64,000 nt of DNA. Source: DASUBN01 sp036000105. GTDB lineage: Bacteria; Pseudomonadota; Gammaproteobacteria; Natronospirales; REEB76. The translations under genes were made by a program, and so were the position numbers. Where the stretch lies: NCBI GenBank assembly GCA_036000105.1, contig DASYGE010000012.1:310001-374000 (forward strand), read 5' to 3'. Positions 34,587 through 44,004 of the stretch are shown here, one piece after another (the stretch's first letter is position 1; every line of letters starts with the position of its first letter). Below the pieces are notes generated by a model that had not been told where the DNA came from, did not search any database, and worked only from the letters and a program-made list of their open reading frames with translations.

Positions 34587-35167
34587 GGACTTGCGGGAGC
34601 GCCGGATACCGGCGTCATCTCGACCGCCACCTGGATGGGTGGGATCTGGATGCGGATGGTGGCATCGGCCAATATAGCTCCGGTCTCTTCTATATGCGCG
34701 ATCAGCCGGCCGCTCTCGAAGACTTCCCGCACTTGCACACCGTCGGTCTCGCTCACCTTAAGGGTGAGACCGTGCAGGCGTTCCGAGAGCCGGGAAGGAT
34801 CTGCGATGGCGAGTTCCAGCATGACCACCAGCATATCGGGTTTCAACGCAGTCTGTTGCGGCTCGCTGGTCACGGCCTTGCCGTCGTACTCGATGTTGAA
34901 CAGGCTAGTGCCGAACAAGCTGAAGCCCGCGAGCCTCAGGCTCTCAGCGTCGATCTTGAGCAGGCCCATGAAGGAATCCGTCTGGCCAGCATGCGTCACT
35001 TTCACGAGATGGCTGCCTTCCACCTTAGGCAGGGCCGCAGGCGGCAAGAGGCACATCTGCCCATCACGGCCGAAGCGGGTGCATCCGGGTCCCAGAGGCG
35101 TCGTGGCGCAGCCGGCGAACATCGCGAGCAGGAGCGCCAAACACAGCAGACGGAGCGCAGCGCTCAT
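34583..35167 (-). CDS. DUF3261 lipoprotein of the polyene operon
   Basis: A 194-residue predicted lipoprotein: hydrophobic leader LLCLALLLAMFAGC with lipobox Cys near residue 19. The rest resembles DUF3261 proteins of aryl-polyene loci, which are proposed to sit in the envelope near the exporter. Function is unknown. ATG 35167 overlaps the MMPL exporter stop (ATGA), which also fits the signal peptide start; the longer open frame is spurious. Confidence 0.82.
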   Translation of the reverse strand: MSAALRLLCLALLLAMFAGCATTPLGPGCTRFGRDGQMCLLPPAALPKVEGSHLVKVTHAGQTDSFMGLLKIDAESLRLAGFSLFGTSLFNIEYDGKAVTSEPQQTALKPDMLVVMLELAIADPSRLSERLHGLTLKVSETDGVQVREVFESGRLIAHIEETGAILADATIRIQIPPIQVAVEMTPVSGAPASP

Positions 35168-37476
35168 GGCGTCTTGCTCCGTTCCGGCGGCAGGGACAAG
35201 GGCGCGCTCAGATAGCTCGCGAGTATGCCGATCAAGGTCGCGAGGCCGAAGGTGTGCAGCGCCGGGATCTGGCTCAAGGACAGGAGACCGAAAGAGCACA
35301 GCATGGTGAGGGCCGAGAGAGTGACGGCCAAGGCCGGTGAGCGCCGGCTGGCGCCGCCTTCCCGCAGGAACACCGTGTAGTCACGACCCAGGCCGAGTAT
35401 CAGGATGAGGGCCACCACCACGAAGATATTCACCGGCGCTCCCAGCCAGCCCAAGGCTCCCAGGGTCACGCCCATGGCAAGCAGCGGCGGATAGAGCATG
35501 CGTGCGGCTTCACGGCGGCCATAGCGCCAGACCAGCAGCATGGAGATGAGCAGATAACCGATGACCACGAGCCAGGTGGTGCGTACCCGGATGCGGTGGA
35601 AGGTGGCGGCGATGTGGGCCAGGGGATCTTCGAAGATGACGCCGGGCATCCCGGCCGCCGCCTTGGCCAGCACCGCTGCATCTATGTCCTTGCTGCCTGT
35701 GACGGTGGAGAGCAGGGCCACGCCCTTGCTCTCGGTGATCACGAAACGCTTGAGATCCGGCGCGGCGGTGAACAGGCTTTGCGCGGTCATGGGTTCATGG
35801 CTGGCGCTGCGCCAGCTCGTCTGCATATGGTCCGCCAGTTCCGCCGGCAGACCCAGGTGTGTGAGGCCAGTGCGCAGCGCTGCCGGCTCCGCGAACACTC
35901 TGTTCCAGGCCGCGAGACTCGCGGCCTGCTCGCCCTGGGAAGGCAGGAAACGCGATAGCCCCAGGGTCGTGGCATCCGGCAGGTCCGGTTGCAGGCGCGC
36001 GAACAAAGCCTCTTCACGGCTCAAAGCCTGATCCAGGTCTTCTCCCTCCACCAGGAAGAAACCCGGCGGAGGTATCTGTCCCAGGATGCTGCGGATGTCC
36101 CCATCGGTCTGCACGAGTTCCGGCGGCAGCTGCTGCAGGTCACGCACGTCGTCGCTGGTGGTGAGCTTGAGCCATCCCGGCACCGAGATCAGCAGCACCA
36201 GGGCCGGCAGGAGATAACGCCAGCGCGAAGGCCGGCAGGCGGCGACGATGAAACGCTGCGGCCAGCCCACCGCCGGGTGCGCCGCCACCTGAGCCGGCGT
36301 CGTGAGGGTCACCGGGAAGATCAGCACCACCACGAGCGCTGCTTCCAGGAGACCGGCGATGGAGAACACTGCTATCTGCAGCAGCGCCGGGAAACCAGCG
36401 AGCAAGAGGAAGGCGAAGGCGGCGACGCCCGTCAGCAGCCCCATATACAGGCCGGGACGCACGGCGCGCATCACGCAGCTGGGATCCGCATCGCCGAACC
36501 AGTATTCGGCGAAATACAGCAATGCGTAATCGATGGCGATGCCGAGCAGCGTGGTGCCGAACACCAGGGTGAGGATCTGGATGGAACCGAAACAGATGAT
36601 CACCGCCGCACAGGCGGCGAGCACGCTGGCCACCAGTTGCAGCGCGGCGAGCACATGCGGTGCGAGACTGCGGAACACGTAGGCGATGAGCACCATGATG
36701 AGCAGCATAGAGGCGGCGCTCAACCACAGGGTCTCGGTCTGCGCTTCGCTGCGGGCGGCGTCGGCGAACAGCGGTGCACCGGTGGCCTGCATGCCGCAGC
36801 CGGGACAGGCTTGCGCGACGGCGGCGCGGGCATCATGCACCGCATTGGTCACCTGCATGGCGCTGTCCTGGGCGAAGCCGGAACCCTGGGACTCCATGCT
36901 GAGGAGGAAGTAGCGCTTGCCATCCCGCAGCGCCGACATGAAGGGGCCATCCGGCAGGAAATCTGCGTAGGGGCGCGGCAGGCTGTCGAGGAAACCGGCG
37001 AGATAACCGCCCGGGTCGGTGTCGAAGGAACTCAACACGCCTGCGGGACTCGCGAGGGACACGGCCACGTCTGCCGCCAGGGCACCGGCGCCGCCCTTGG
37101 AGAGGCGTGCCGCCTGGTCCCCATCCAGCAAGGCGAAATGGTGGGTCTTATATAGGGTGAGCACCTGGGTCACCGTCGCGCCGGTGTCATCCACCCGTAG
37201 GCCTTCGGCGGTCAGGGTGTGCTGCGCCGCGAGGGCCGCATCGCGCGTCGCGCGCCCATCATCGCCGCGCACCAGCACCAGCACTTGATGCACGAAGGCA
37301 TCCCGGCTGCGGTCGGTGGCGGCAGCCAGTGCTTCCGGGCCTTGCTCCGCCGGCAGCATCGCCAGGATGTCGGTGTTGATGGGGTGGTCGAGGCGCAGCC
37401 AGGCGGCGCCGCAGAGCAGGCTTAAGGAGACGGCCCAGATAGCCCATCGGGCGGCTGCGGACAGGGGCTGGCTCAC
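35164..37476 (-). CDS. MMPL/RND-family exporter of the polyene operon
   Basis: A 770-residue inner-membrane protein with the RND layout: one N-terminal membrane helix (AIWAVSLSLLCGAAWLRL), a large periplasmic loop, a block of five to six helices from ASMLLIMVLIAYVF, a second loop, and a second helix block from TTWLVVIGYLLISMLLVW. It fits the ApeM-type exporters that with a LolA-like protein carry aryl-polyene lipids toward the outer membrane. It overlaps both neighbours by 4 bases. Confidence 0.92.
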   Translation of the reverse strand: MSQPLSAAARWAIWAVSLSLLCGAAWLRLDHPINTDILAMLPAEQGPEALAAATDRSRDAFVHQVLVLVRGDDGRATRDAALAAQHTLTAEGLRVDDTGATVTQVLTLYKTHHFALLDGDQAARLSKGGAGALAADVAVSLASPAGVLSSFDTDPGGYLAGFLDSLPRPYADFLPDGPFMSALRDGKRYFLLSMESQGSGFAQDSAMQVTNAVHDARAAVAQACPGCGMQATGAPLFADAARSEAQTETLWLSAASMLLIMVLIAYVFRSLAPHVLAALQLVASVLAACAAVIICFGSIQILTLVFGTTLLGIAIDYALLYFAEYWFGDADPSCVMRAVRPGLYMGLLTGVAAFAFLLLAGFPALLQIAVFSIAGLLEAALVVVLIFPVTLTTPAQVAAHPAVGWPQRFIVAACRPSRWRYLLPALVLLISVPGWLKLTTSDDVRDLQQLPPELVQTDGDIRSILGQIPPPGFFLVEGEDLDQALSREEALFARLQPDLPDATTLGLSRFLPSQGEQAASLAAWNRVFAEPAALRTGLTHLGLPAELADHMQTSWRSASHEPMTAQSLFTAAPDLKRFVITESKGVALLSTVTGSKDIDAAVLAKAAAGMPGVIFEDPLAHIAATFHRIRVRTTWLVVIGYLLISMLLVWRYGRREAARMLYPPLLAMGVTLGALGWLGAPVNIFVVVALILILGLGRDYTVFLREGGASRRSPALAVTLSALTMLCSFGLLSLSQIPALHTFGLATLIGILASYLSAPLSLPPERSKTP

Positions 37477-38030
37477 GGCGTGGCGGAGCTGAAGCGGATG
37501 TCCATGCGGTCCCCGGAAGTCTCCTTGATCTGGATCTCCTCAGGATGTCCAGGCGCCGATTCCGTCACTTCGATGCTGACGATGGCTTCCGCCATGGCCC
37601 CGGGTTTGGGTGTGAGATCCACGCGTTCGCCCTTGGGAAGAGGCGTGACCGCCACCGCGAAATAGCGTTCGAGATCGGAGCGGTCACCGGATAGGGCGTT
37701 GACGATGATGTGCTGTACGGCAGCGAGCCAGGGCGTCTGTTCCGGCTTGAGCTGGCGCACGCTGCCGTCCGGCAAGGTCTCTTTGGCCGCGTCGCCGTTC
37801 ATCTCGAACACGTAATGATAGGGATCCGTGATCTCCCAATAGAAACCGTGGGTCTTGTCAAAGCGCATGACACCGTGGCTCAGCAGCGGTGCGCTGAAAC
37901 CGGGCAGGGTGCGGGTCTGCACGAACTTCGAATCGAAGCCGGCGCTCGCGGGCGCTTGCGTATCCGCGGCCCGGGCCGCCGGGAGCACGCCGAGCCACAG
38001 GGCGGCGCTGAGCATGAGCGCGCGGGTCAT
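37473..38030 (-). CDS. LolA-like outer membrane lipoprotein carrier of the polyene operon
   Basis: A 185-residue protein with a signal peptide (about 1-22, LPAARA) and a LolA-like fold: KFVQTRTLPGF, GVMRFDKTHGFYWEI, and the closing DIRFSS strand. It likely shuttles the hydrophobic product across the periplasm, working with the MMPL exporter. This is a cluster copy, not the housekeeping LolA. ATG 38030 overlaps the thioesterase stop (ATGA). Confidence 0.9.
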   Translation of the reverse strand: MTRALMLSAALWLGVLPAARAADTQAPASAGFDSKFVQTRTLPGFSAPLLSHGVMRFDKTHGFYWEITDPYHYVFEMNGDAAKETLPDGSVRQLKPEQTPWLAAVQHIIVNALSGDRSDLERYFAVAVTPLPKGERVDLTPKPGAMAEAIVSIEVTESAPGHPEEIQIKETSGDRMDIRFSSATP

Positions 38031-38446
38031 ACGTGACCCCGCAGATGTTCCAGCAGTTCCGGCGGGCTGACGAGCTGCAGTTCGCCGGTGGCGGCGTGCA
38101 CCGCGCATTGCACGGTGTAACCCTTGGTGAGGCGCGCCAGGCTTGCGGCGTCGCGGATCAGGTAATCGATCTTCAGGCGGTTCTCCCATTCGACCAAGGT
38201 CGCCCGCACCAGGATGCGCTGGCGGTAGCGTATCGCCTGCACGAAGCTCACCTGGGTGCGGATGATGGGCCAGAGATAACCGGTGGCGCGCATCTCTTCA
38301 TAGTCGAAGTCCACGCTGCGCAGCATCATGGAGCGCGCCGCTTCGAAATAACGGAAGTAGTTGCCGTGCCAGGCCACCTGCATGGGATCCACGTCCTGGA
38401 ACGGGATCTCCAGTTCCACCTCTGCGCTCAAAGGCGGGAGCTTCAC
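38027..38446 (-). CDS. Acyl-CoA/ACP thioesterase, 4HBT type, ApeK-like
   Basis: A 139-residue hotdog thioesterase. The catalytic-Asp segment is IPFQDVDPMQVAWHGNYFRYF, the classic 4-hydroxybenzoyl-CoA thioesterase signature. It may free a finished polyene acid or proof-read the ACPs. It sits between the ammonia-lyase and LolA-like genes, overlapping each by 4 bases. Confidence 0.92.
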   Translation of the reverse strand: MKLPPLSAEVELEIPFQDVDPMQVAWHGNYFRYFEAARSMMLRSVDFDYEEMRATGYLWPIIRTQVSFVQAIRYRQRILVRATLVEWENRLKIDYLIRDAASLARLTKGYTVQCAVHAATGELQLVSPPELLEHLRGHV

Positions 38447-40008
38447 CGCTCGTTTCCGTAGAGGGTCCAGCGGCGTGCGGCCACGGCGGCACAGAGTGCG
38501 CGCAGCTCATGCTCCAGCGGACGATCTTCCTCGATGAAGGGGCAGAGGCTCATGACGTCCTCACGCATGGCGTGGATCGCGTCTTCCATGCGTGCCGGCG
38601 GGCGGTTGCCGTGGCGGTGGCGGATCTCGAGGGCCTGGGCGGTGGCGGCCAGGCACGCGGCAGCCACCTGCTCGGTGAGCTCAAGCACGCGTATCGCGTC
38701 GCGCGCCGCGATGGTGCCCATGCTCACCTTATCTTGGTTATGGCATTCGGTGGAGCGCGAGAACACGCTGGCCGGCATGGTCAGCTTCAAGGCCTCGGCG
38801 GTCCAGGCCGAGACCGCGATCTGCACCGCCTTGAAGCCGTGATTCAAGGCGGCTCGCTCGCCCTGGGCACCTGAGAGGTTGCTGGGCAGGCCGTTGTTGA
38901 ACCGCGTATCCACGAGCAGCGCGAGCTGCCGGTCCAGCAGGTCGGCCACGTTGGCCACTGCATTCTTCATGCTGTCGGCCACGAAGGCCACGTGGCCGCC
39001 GTAGAAATGGCCGCCATGGTAGATGGCGCCGGTGTCCGGGTCGATGATGGGGTTGTCGTTGGCGCTGTTGAGTTCGTTCTCGAGGTCGCGTCGCATCCAG
39101 GGCAGCGCGTCCTCCAGCACGCCGATCACGTGCGGCGAGCAGCGGATGGAGTAGCGGTCCTGGATGCGGACCTGGCTGTCGTGTTCCGAAGCGCCCATGT
39201 CGGCGAAGATGCGCGCGGCTACCCGCTGCTGGCCGGCGTGGGGTTTCACGGCGAACAGGCCGGGCGCGAAGTGTTTGGCGTTGCTGCCGAGAGCGATGCT
39301 CGCCATGGCGGTGATGCGTGTGGCGAGGCGCGAGAGGTATTCGGCCCGTTCCCAGGCGAGGCAGCTCAAGGCGGTCATGACGGAGGTACCGTTCATGAGC
39401 GCCAAGCCCTCCTTGGGCATGAGGGTGATGGGCGCCATGTCGTGGGTGCGTAGTGCCTCGGCCGCGGGCACGCGTCGGCCCTGGTGCATCACATCCCGGT
39501 CGCCGACCAGCGCCGCGGCCACATAGGAGAGCGGCGTGAGGTCGCCGGAGGCACCCACGGAGCCTTCCTCGGGGATGAGCGGCACGATGCGGTGGCGGAT
39601 GAGCCCCTCGATCTGCTGCAGCACGTCGTAGCGCACGCCGGAAAAGCCGGCGGCGAGAGAGTTGAGTCGTGTCACCAGGATGGCGAGGCCCGCCTGCTCG
39701 TCGAAGTAATCGCCGAGTCCGCAGCCGTGGTAGCGCACGAGATGCGCCGGCAACTGGGCCACCACCTCGTCCGGGATGGTGACAGTGCAGGAGTCGCCGT
39801 AGCCGGTGTTCACGCCATACACAATGCGGCCCGAGGCGATGGCGTCGGCGAGGATCTTGGCCCCGCGCTCGATGCGGCCCCGGAAGGCGGCGTCATCCTG
39901 CAGAGCGAGTGGCGCGCCGCGGGACGCCGCGCACACGTCTTCGATACTGAGTTGGCGGCCGCCGACGACGACGGTCTGGGCGGGGGATTCAGGGGCCAGG
40001 TTGCGCAT
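38443..40008 (-). CDS. Aromatic amino acid ammonia-lyase (HAL/PAL/TAL family)
   Basis: A 521-residue enzyme with the MIO-forming Ala153-Ser154-Gly155 (SVGASGDLTPLSYVAAAL) and the catalytic Tyr64 (VYGVNTGYG). The substrate-selectivity pair, by hand alignment, is Tyr93-His94 (HLVRYHGCGLG), unlike the Ser-His of histidine lyases, His-Leu of tyrosine lyases or Phe-Leu of phenylalanine lyases. In this context it most likely supplies a cinnamate-type starter for the polyene by deaminating tyrosine or phenylalanine. Starts 9 bases after the glycosyltransferase fusion. Confidence 0.9.
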   Translation of the reverse strand: MRNLAPESPAQTVVVGGRQLSIEDVCAASRGAPLALQDDAAFRGRIERGAKILADAIASGRIVYGVNTGYGDSCTVTIPDEVVAQLPAHLVRYHGCGLGDYFDEQAGLAILVTRLNSLAAGFSGVRYDVLQQIEGLIRHRIVPLIPEEGSVGASGDLTPLSYVAAALVGDRDVMHQGRRVPAAEALRTHDMAPITLMPKEGLALMNGTSVMTALSCLAWERAEYLSRLATRITAMASIALGSNAKHFAPGLFAVKPHAGQQRVAARIFADMGASEHDSQVRIQDRYSIRCSPHVIGVLEDALPWMRRDLENELNSANDNPIIDPDTGAIYHGGHFYGGHVAFVADSMKNAVANVADLLDRQLALLVDTRFNNGLPSNLSGAQGERAALNHGFKAVQIAVSAWTAEALKLTMPASVFSRSTECHNQDKVSMGTIAARDAIRVLELTEQVAAACLAATAQALEIRHRHGNRPPARMEDAIHAMREDVMSLCPFIEEDRPLEHELRALCAAVAARRWTLYGNER

Positions 40009-40017
40009 GGGATCCCA

Positions 40018-41688
40018 CTAGTCTTGTTTATCGAGGGGCTGCTGCGGCACCCCGCCGCCGGCCCAGAAATCGTAGAAGTTGTACCACTGTAGCGGAAAAC
40101 GGGCGGCGTAAGCCGCCAGGCGGGTAGCGTAGCGCTCGGCCCAGGCCGTGGCGGCCGGGATGCGCGTCTGGCGCGGCAGCTGGATGCGCTCGGCGAAGGC
40201 CTCCAGGTGCATGGTATAGCCGGCCCCTTCGCGGGTACAGAAGAACAGATAGACCGGGCATTCCAGCACGTTCGCCAGTACGTAAGGGCCGATGGCGAAG
40301 GCTGCGGAGCGGCCCAGGAACTCGGCTCGTACCACCGGGCTGTTCTGCGCCACCGGAGTACGGTCACCCACGATCACCACCACTTCGCCGGCGGCGATCT
40401 TCTCCCGCAGCATGAGCGCGGTATCGGGGCCGATCTCTTGCACGTAGATGAGCCGCACCGCGTAGGTGTCGCTGGTCTCTTCCAGCATGGCGTTGATCTT
40501 CCGGGCGTTGCTGGTATAGACCAGGGCGTTCACCTTGAGGCCGGGGATGAGGGTGGACAGCGCCCGGGCCAGCTCCAGGTTACCGAGATGGGCGCTCAAG
40601 AGCAGTACACCTTGTCCACCGGCCACGGCCTGCACCAGCATCTCCCGCTGCGGGAATGTCACGGGTATGCGCTTGGGGTCGTACCAGGCCGCCACCTTGT
40701 CGAGAATCGAGAGGGAGAACTGCATGAAGTGGCTGAAGCTCATGCGCAACGACGGATGCAGACCGGCAGCGGCCAGGAACTCGCGCGACGCGCGGCGCGC
40801 CCGCGGATGGGTGAGGAAGAAGTAGGCCGTGACCGGATAGAGGATGGCATGGCCCACAGTGCGGCCCAGCAGGCGGTCGCAGAGACCGACGAAGCGCAGG
40901 CCGAGCAAGCTGCCGCGTTCGCTGATGTGCGCCCAGTGTTGTCGGTGCTTGCGCGTCAGGTTGCGGTACAGGAGTTTAGGGATGCGCGGCAGCATGCCGA
41001 GGAACAGGCGCAGGTGCAGCCAGGCCATGCGCCCGTTGTCGGCGAACATGCGGAAATGGGAGATGCCGTCTTCCGGATAACGGACCTTGGTGGGCAGGAA
41101 CAGACTCTCGGTGCCCGCCCAGTAGAGTCGCGTCATGATATCCGTGTCGAAATCCATGCGCCGGCCGATGTGCACGCGCTTCGCGAGGGCGAGGCTCTCC
41201 GCCACCGGGTACACCCGGAAGCCGCACATGCTGTCCCGCAAGCGGAGCGAGAGGGTGTCCAGCCAGACGAGGCCATGGGTGAGATAGCGACCGTAGAAGC
41301 GCGCGGCCGGTACCGAGTCGTCGTACTGTGGCATGCCTGAGATCAGTCGTCCGGGGTGTTGCTCCGCGAGAGCCAACATGGCGGGCACGTCGTCGAGATC
41401 GTGTTGGCCGTCCGCATCTATCTGCAGAGCATGGCTGAAACCGCGCGTGCTGGCGCGTGCGAGGCCGGCCAGCACCGCCGCACCCTTGCCGCCATTCTCG
41501 GCGCGAGTGAGGCATTCGATACCGCCATCGCTGGCAGCCAGTCCCTGGAGTACGGCCTTGGTGACCGCATCACTGCCGTCATCCACCAGGATCACCGATA
41601 GGCGCTCCTTAAGGAGCGCCGTCGCGATCTGCTTGAGGCTCCCGTGATGGTTATATACGGGGATCACCGCGCAGGGCCTGAAGCTCAT
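40018..41688 (-). CDS. Glycosyltransferase 2 - lysophospholipid acyltransferase fusion, ApeJ-like
   Basis: A 556-residue two-domain protein. Residues 1 to about 230 form a family 2 glycosyltransferase (PVYNHHGS; DDGSD at 36-40; DxD in DADGQHD at 91-97). Residues about 280-556 form an LpxL/HtrB-like acyltransferase with His367 and Glu372 in SAHLGNLE (HX4E) and GDRTPV. Such fusions are typical of aryl-polyene and xanthomonadin loci and may attach a sugar or glycerol head group and an acyl chain. Overlaps the ApeI-like gene by 4 bases. Confidence 0.9.
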   Translation of the reverse strand: MSFRPCAVIPVYNHHGSLKQIATALLKERLSVILVDDGSDAVTKAVLQGLAASDGGIECLTRAENGGKGAAVLAGLARASTRGFSHALQIDADGQHDLDDVPAMLALAEQHPGRLISGMPQYDDSVPAARFYGRYLTHGLVWLDTLSLRLRDSMCGFRVYPVAESLALAKRVHIGRRMDFDTDIMTRLYWAGTESLFLPTKVRYPEDGISHFRMFADNGRMAWLHLRLFLGMLPRIPKLLYRNLTRKHRQHWAHISERGSLLGLRFVGLCDRLLGRTVGHAILYPVTAYFFLTHPRARRASREFLAAAGLHPSLRMSFSHFMQFSLSILDKVAAWYDPKRIPVTFPQREMLVQAVAGGQGVLLLSAHLGNLELARALSTLIPGLKVNALVYTSNARKINAMLEETSDTYAVRLIYVQEIGPDTALMLREKIAAGEVVVIVGDRTPVAQNSPVVRAEFLGRSAAFAIGPYVLANVLECPVYLFFCTREGAGYTMHLEAFAERIQLPRQTRIPAATAWAERYATRLAAYAARFPLQWYNFYDFWAGGGVPQQPLDKQD

Positions 41689-42035
41689 GGCGCGGCCCCG
41701 AAGTTCAGGATGCCACCGGAGTAACTCGTATCCGCGTCGCGGTATTCATAGCGAAGCTTCTTGGTCGCGAGGTTCGGCGTCAGTACCAGGGTCAGCTCGG
41801 CACCCGGCAGTATCGGTCGCTTGAACTTGATCTGCTCCAGCGCGGACACACCTGCATCGAAACCGTAGAGGCTGCGGGCGAAATGTTCCGCCCAGCCGAT
41901 CTGTACCACCCCCGGCAGGATGGCGAACTGGGGGAAGTGGCCTTCGAACCACGGATTGGCCGCTTCCACCCGGATATCGAGTTCGCTGTGGGTGTCGTCG
42001 CGGCGCTGACGGAGGATGGTGGGCAGGCCGTTCAT
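41685..42035 (-). CDS. Dehydratase, ApeI-like (hotdog fold)
   Basis: A 116-residue hotdog protein: ANPWFEGHFPQFAILPGVVQIGWAE contains the FabA/FabZ-like His (GHFP) and PGVVQ motif, given here as GHFPQFAILPGV. It matches ApeI dehydratases of aryl-polyene loci and would form the enoyl-forming step with the ApeP-like protein. Overlaps both neighbours by 4 bases. Confidence 0.88.
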   Translation of the reverse strand: MNGLPTILRQRRDDTHSELDIRVEAANPWFEGHFPQFAILPGVVQIGWAEHFARSLYGFDAGVSALEQIKFKRPILPGAELTLVLTPNLATKKLRYEYRDADTSYSGGILNFGAAP

Positions 42036-43396
42036 GGGCCCGCTTCGAATAGACGCTGCAGGCGGGCGAGTTCAGTCTTGCCCATGTCGTTGTCGGGCAG
42101 CGCGTCCAGGTAGCGCCACTTGCGCGGGATCAGCAAGGCTTCGTAGTGCTTGCGCATCCAGTCCCGCAGCGTACCGTTCACCGCGGCCTTGCCGGAGCTA
42201 CGAAGCGTAGCGCGACCTTCGTCCCCGAGTATCACCACCGCACCGATGAGCATGCGCCGCCCCGGCAGGAGCACGAGGCGTGCGTCCGCCACCCAGGGAT
42301 GAGTCAAGAGGCGCGCGCGCATCTCGCTCAAGGAGACGCGCTTGTCTTCGAACTTCACCACGTCATCGGCCCGGCCCAGGAGTTCGAAACGACCGTCGCC
42401 GCGCTCCCAGGCGAGATCACCGGTGGGTGCCCAGTCCCCCTGCCAGGTGCAGCCGGACTTTACCCACAGCCTCTGGCCCGCCGGTTCCTCACGCAAGTCG
42501 GTGGTCACACCCTGGATGGGACGCCACAGGGCGCGCTCAGCTTCACCGGACCAGGCGCGCCACGCCACGCCGCCGGTCTCGGTGCTGCCATAGACCTCGA
42601 TGGCCGCATGGCCCCATTCGTCCATGAGTCGTTTAGCCGCCGTGTCAGCCAGCGGCGCGCCGGAACTGAACACCGCTCGCACCCGTGTCGCGGGCGGCAG
42701 GTCTGCATAGTCGGCGATCCGGCTCAAGAAAGCCGGGCTGCTGACGATGGCACAATCGCCGCGGCTGACCGCTTCGCGCAGGGCCGCGGGCTGCATGCAC
42801 ATGCTGGTGAGGAAGCTACGGCCCGACAGGAGCGGCCAGAGCACGCGGAACAGTACGCCATATAGATGGTAGTGGGGCACGGTACCTGCCATCACCGCAT
42901 CGCCCAGGAGCGGGCCCCACTGGCGTTCCAGGGCTTCCACCTCGAGCCGCAGCTGGGCGAAGGCCTTGGGCACGCATTTGGCGGCGCCGCTCGACCCGGA
43001 GGTGTAGAACTCCACCTGCACCGTATCGTCCGGCAGGCGCGGAGCGGCGGAGGCTCCCAACATTGATTCCCTCGCCGCCAGTACCGTGAAACCCGCGAAG
43101 TTGTCCGGCCGGTCTGTCAGTACCGCGTCTATCCCAGCGCCGGAAGTACCGAGGCTGCCGGCTTGGGGCGCCTGGGGCAGCACAAGGGTGCGGTCATTGT
43201 TGGCGAGCGCCATGAAGCCTGCGGCGAACCAGCCGCTGTCTTCGCACACCAACGCCCAGCGGCGCGCCGGGTGGGCGGCGATGGAGGTACTCAAAGCCTG
43301 CACCCGGCGCCAGAACGCGGCGCGGTCGAGAGTGCCGCGCTCGCCCAGGGCCAGCGGACGGGTGTCCGCGGCGAGATCCGGTGCCGGTAGGCTCAT
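42032..43396 (-). CDS. AMP-dependent aryl/acyl ligase, ApeH-like
   Basis: A 454-residue adenylate-forming enzyme; P-loop YTSGSSGAAKCVPK at 131-144, adenine-binding VYGSTETGG, and hinge region near LGRADDVVKFEDKRVS. It probably activates the aryl acid made by the ammonia-lyase, or 4-hydroxybenzoate, and loads it on an ACP. ATG 43396 overlaps the stop of the upstream gene (ATGA); an ATG 12 bases upstream is less likely. Confidence 0.9.
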   Translation of the reverse strand: MSLPAPDLAADTRPLALGERGTLDRAAFWRRVQALSTSIAAHPARRWALVCEDSGWFAAGFMALANNDRTLVLPQAPQAGSLGTSGAGIDAVLTDRPDNFAGFTVLAARESMLGASAAPRLPDDTVQVEFYTSGSSGAAKCVPKAFAQLRLEVEALERQWGPLLGDAVMAGTVPHYHLYGVLFRVLWPLLSGRSFLTSMCMQPAALREAVSRGDCAIVSSPAFLSRIADYADLPPATRVRAVFSSGAPLADTAAKRLMDEWGHAAIEVYGSTETGGVAWRAWSGEAERALWRPIQGVTTDLREEPAGQRLWVKSGCTWQGDWAPTGDLAWERGDGRFELLGRADDVVKFEDKRVSLSEMRARLLTHPWVADARLVLLPGRRMLIGAVVILGDEGRATLRSSGKAAVNGTLRDWMRKHYEALLIPRKWRYLDALPDNDMGKTELARLQRLFEAGP

Positions 43397-43992
43397 GCTT
43401 TCGCCCATCTGCGTCGCAGCTGCAAGCGCAGCAGGTATTCACCCAGCAGCATGGTGCCGAATACGAAGTAGACGATGCAGCCGTTATACAGGGACCATAT
43501 CCGATAAGAGGTTTCGAATGCGGTATAGAGCGATACCAATATGTTTAGCAAGATCACTACGCACCAGGCCTGGGTCACGCGCCGGCAATGAACGATGGCC
43601 TGGGGAGGCAGGTCAGAATGCATGATGCGTGCGAAGCGTTCGACGATCGGCATGCTGGTGAACAGGGAGCCGAAGAACATGGCCAGCACCGCCAGACCGA
43701 ACAGCGCCGGGTACAGGCGCAGCCACATGAGCTTCACACCGGGCATGAACAGCAGCACCAGGATCGCCGCTGCGGCCATGAGACCCGCGAGCAACACGTC
43801 CCGCCGGTGGTGCTGTGGTTTTATCCAGGCGGCGAGCATCACCCGCGCCGCCAGCAGGAACAGCAGCCCGGCCAGCAACTGGGTAGGCGTCAGGTAGCCA
43901 TCGGCGATGTACATGGCGATGGGATAGATGAACAGCGTGCCGGCCACCAATAGCTTGGCGGCGTCACGCGCCATCCGGCGCAAGGGCTGCAT
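43393..43992 (-). CDS. COG4648-like membrane protein, ApeG-like
   Basis: A 199-residue integral membrane protein with about six hydrophobic segments (for example LLVAGTLFIYPIAMYIADGYL and VLLAGLMAAAAILVLLFMPG). It occupies the place of apeG in aryl-polyene loci, between the ACP and the acyl ligase. Function unknown; a lipid or membrane role is likely. Ends in a basic tail (RLQLRRRWAKA). Confidence 0.85.
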   Translation of the reverse strand: MQPLRRMARDAAKLLVAGTLFIYPIAMYIADGYLTPTQLLAGLLFLLAARVMLAAWIKPQHHRRDVLLAGLMAAAAILVLLFMPGVKLMWLRLYPALFGLAVLAMFFGSLFTSMPIVERFARIMHSDLPPQAIVHCRRVTQAWCVVILLNILVSLYTAFETSYRIWSLYNGCIVYFVFGTMLLGEYLLRLQLRRRWAKA

Positions 43993-44004
43993 ATCCAGAG
44001 TCCC

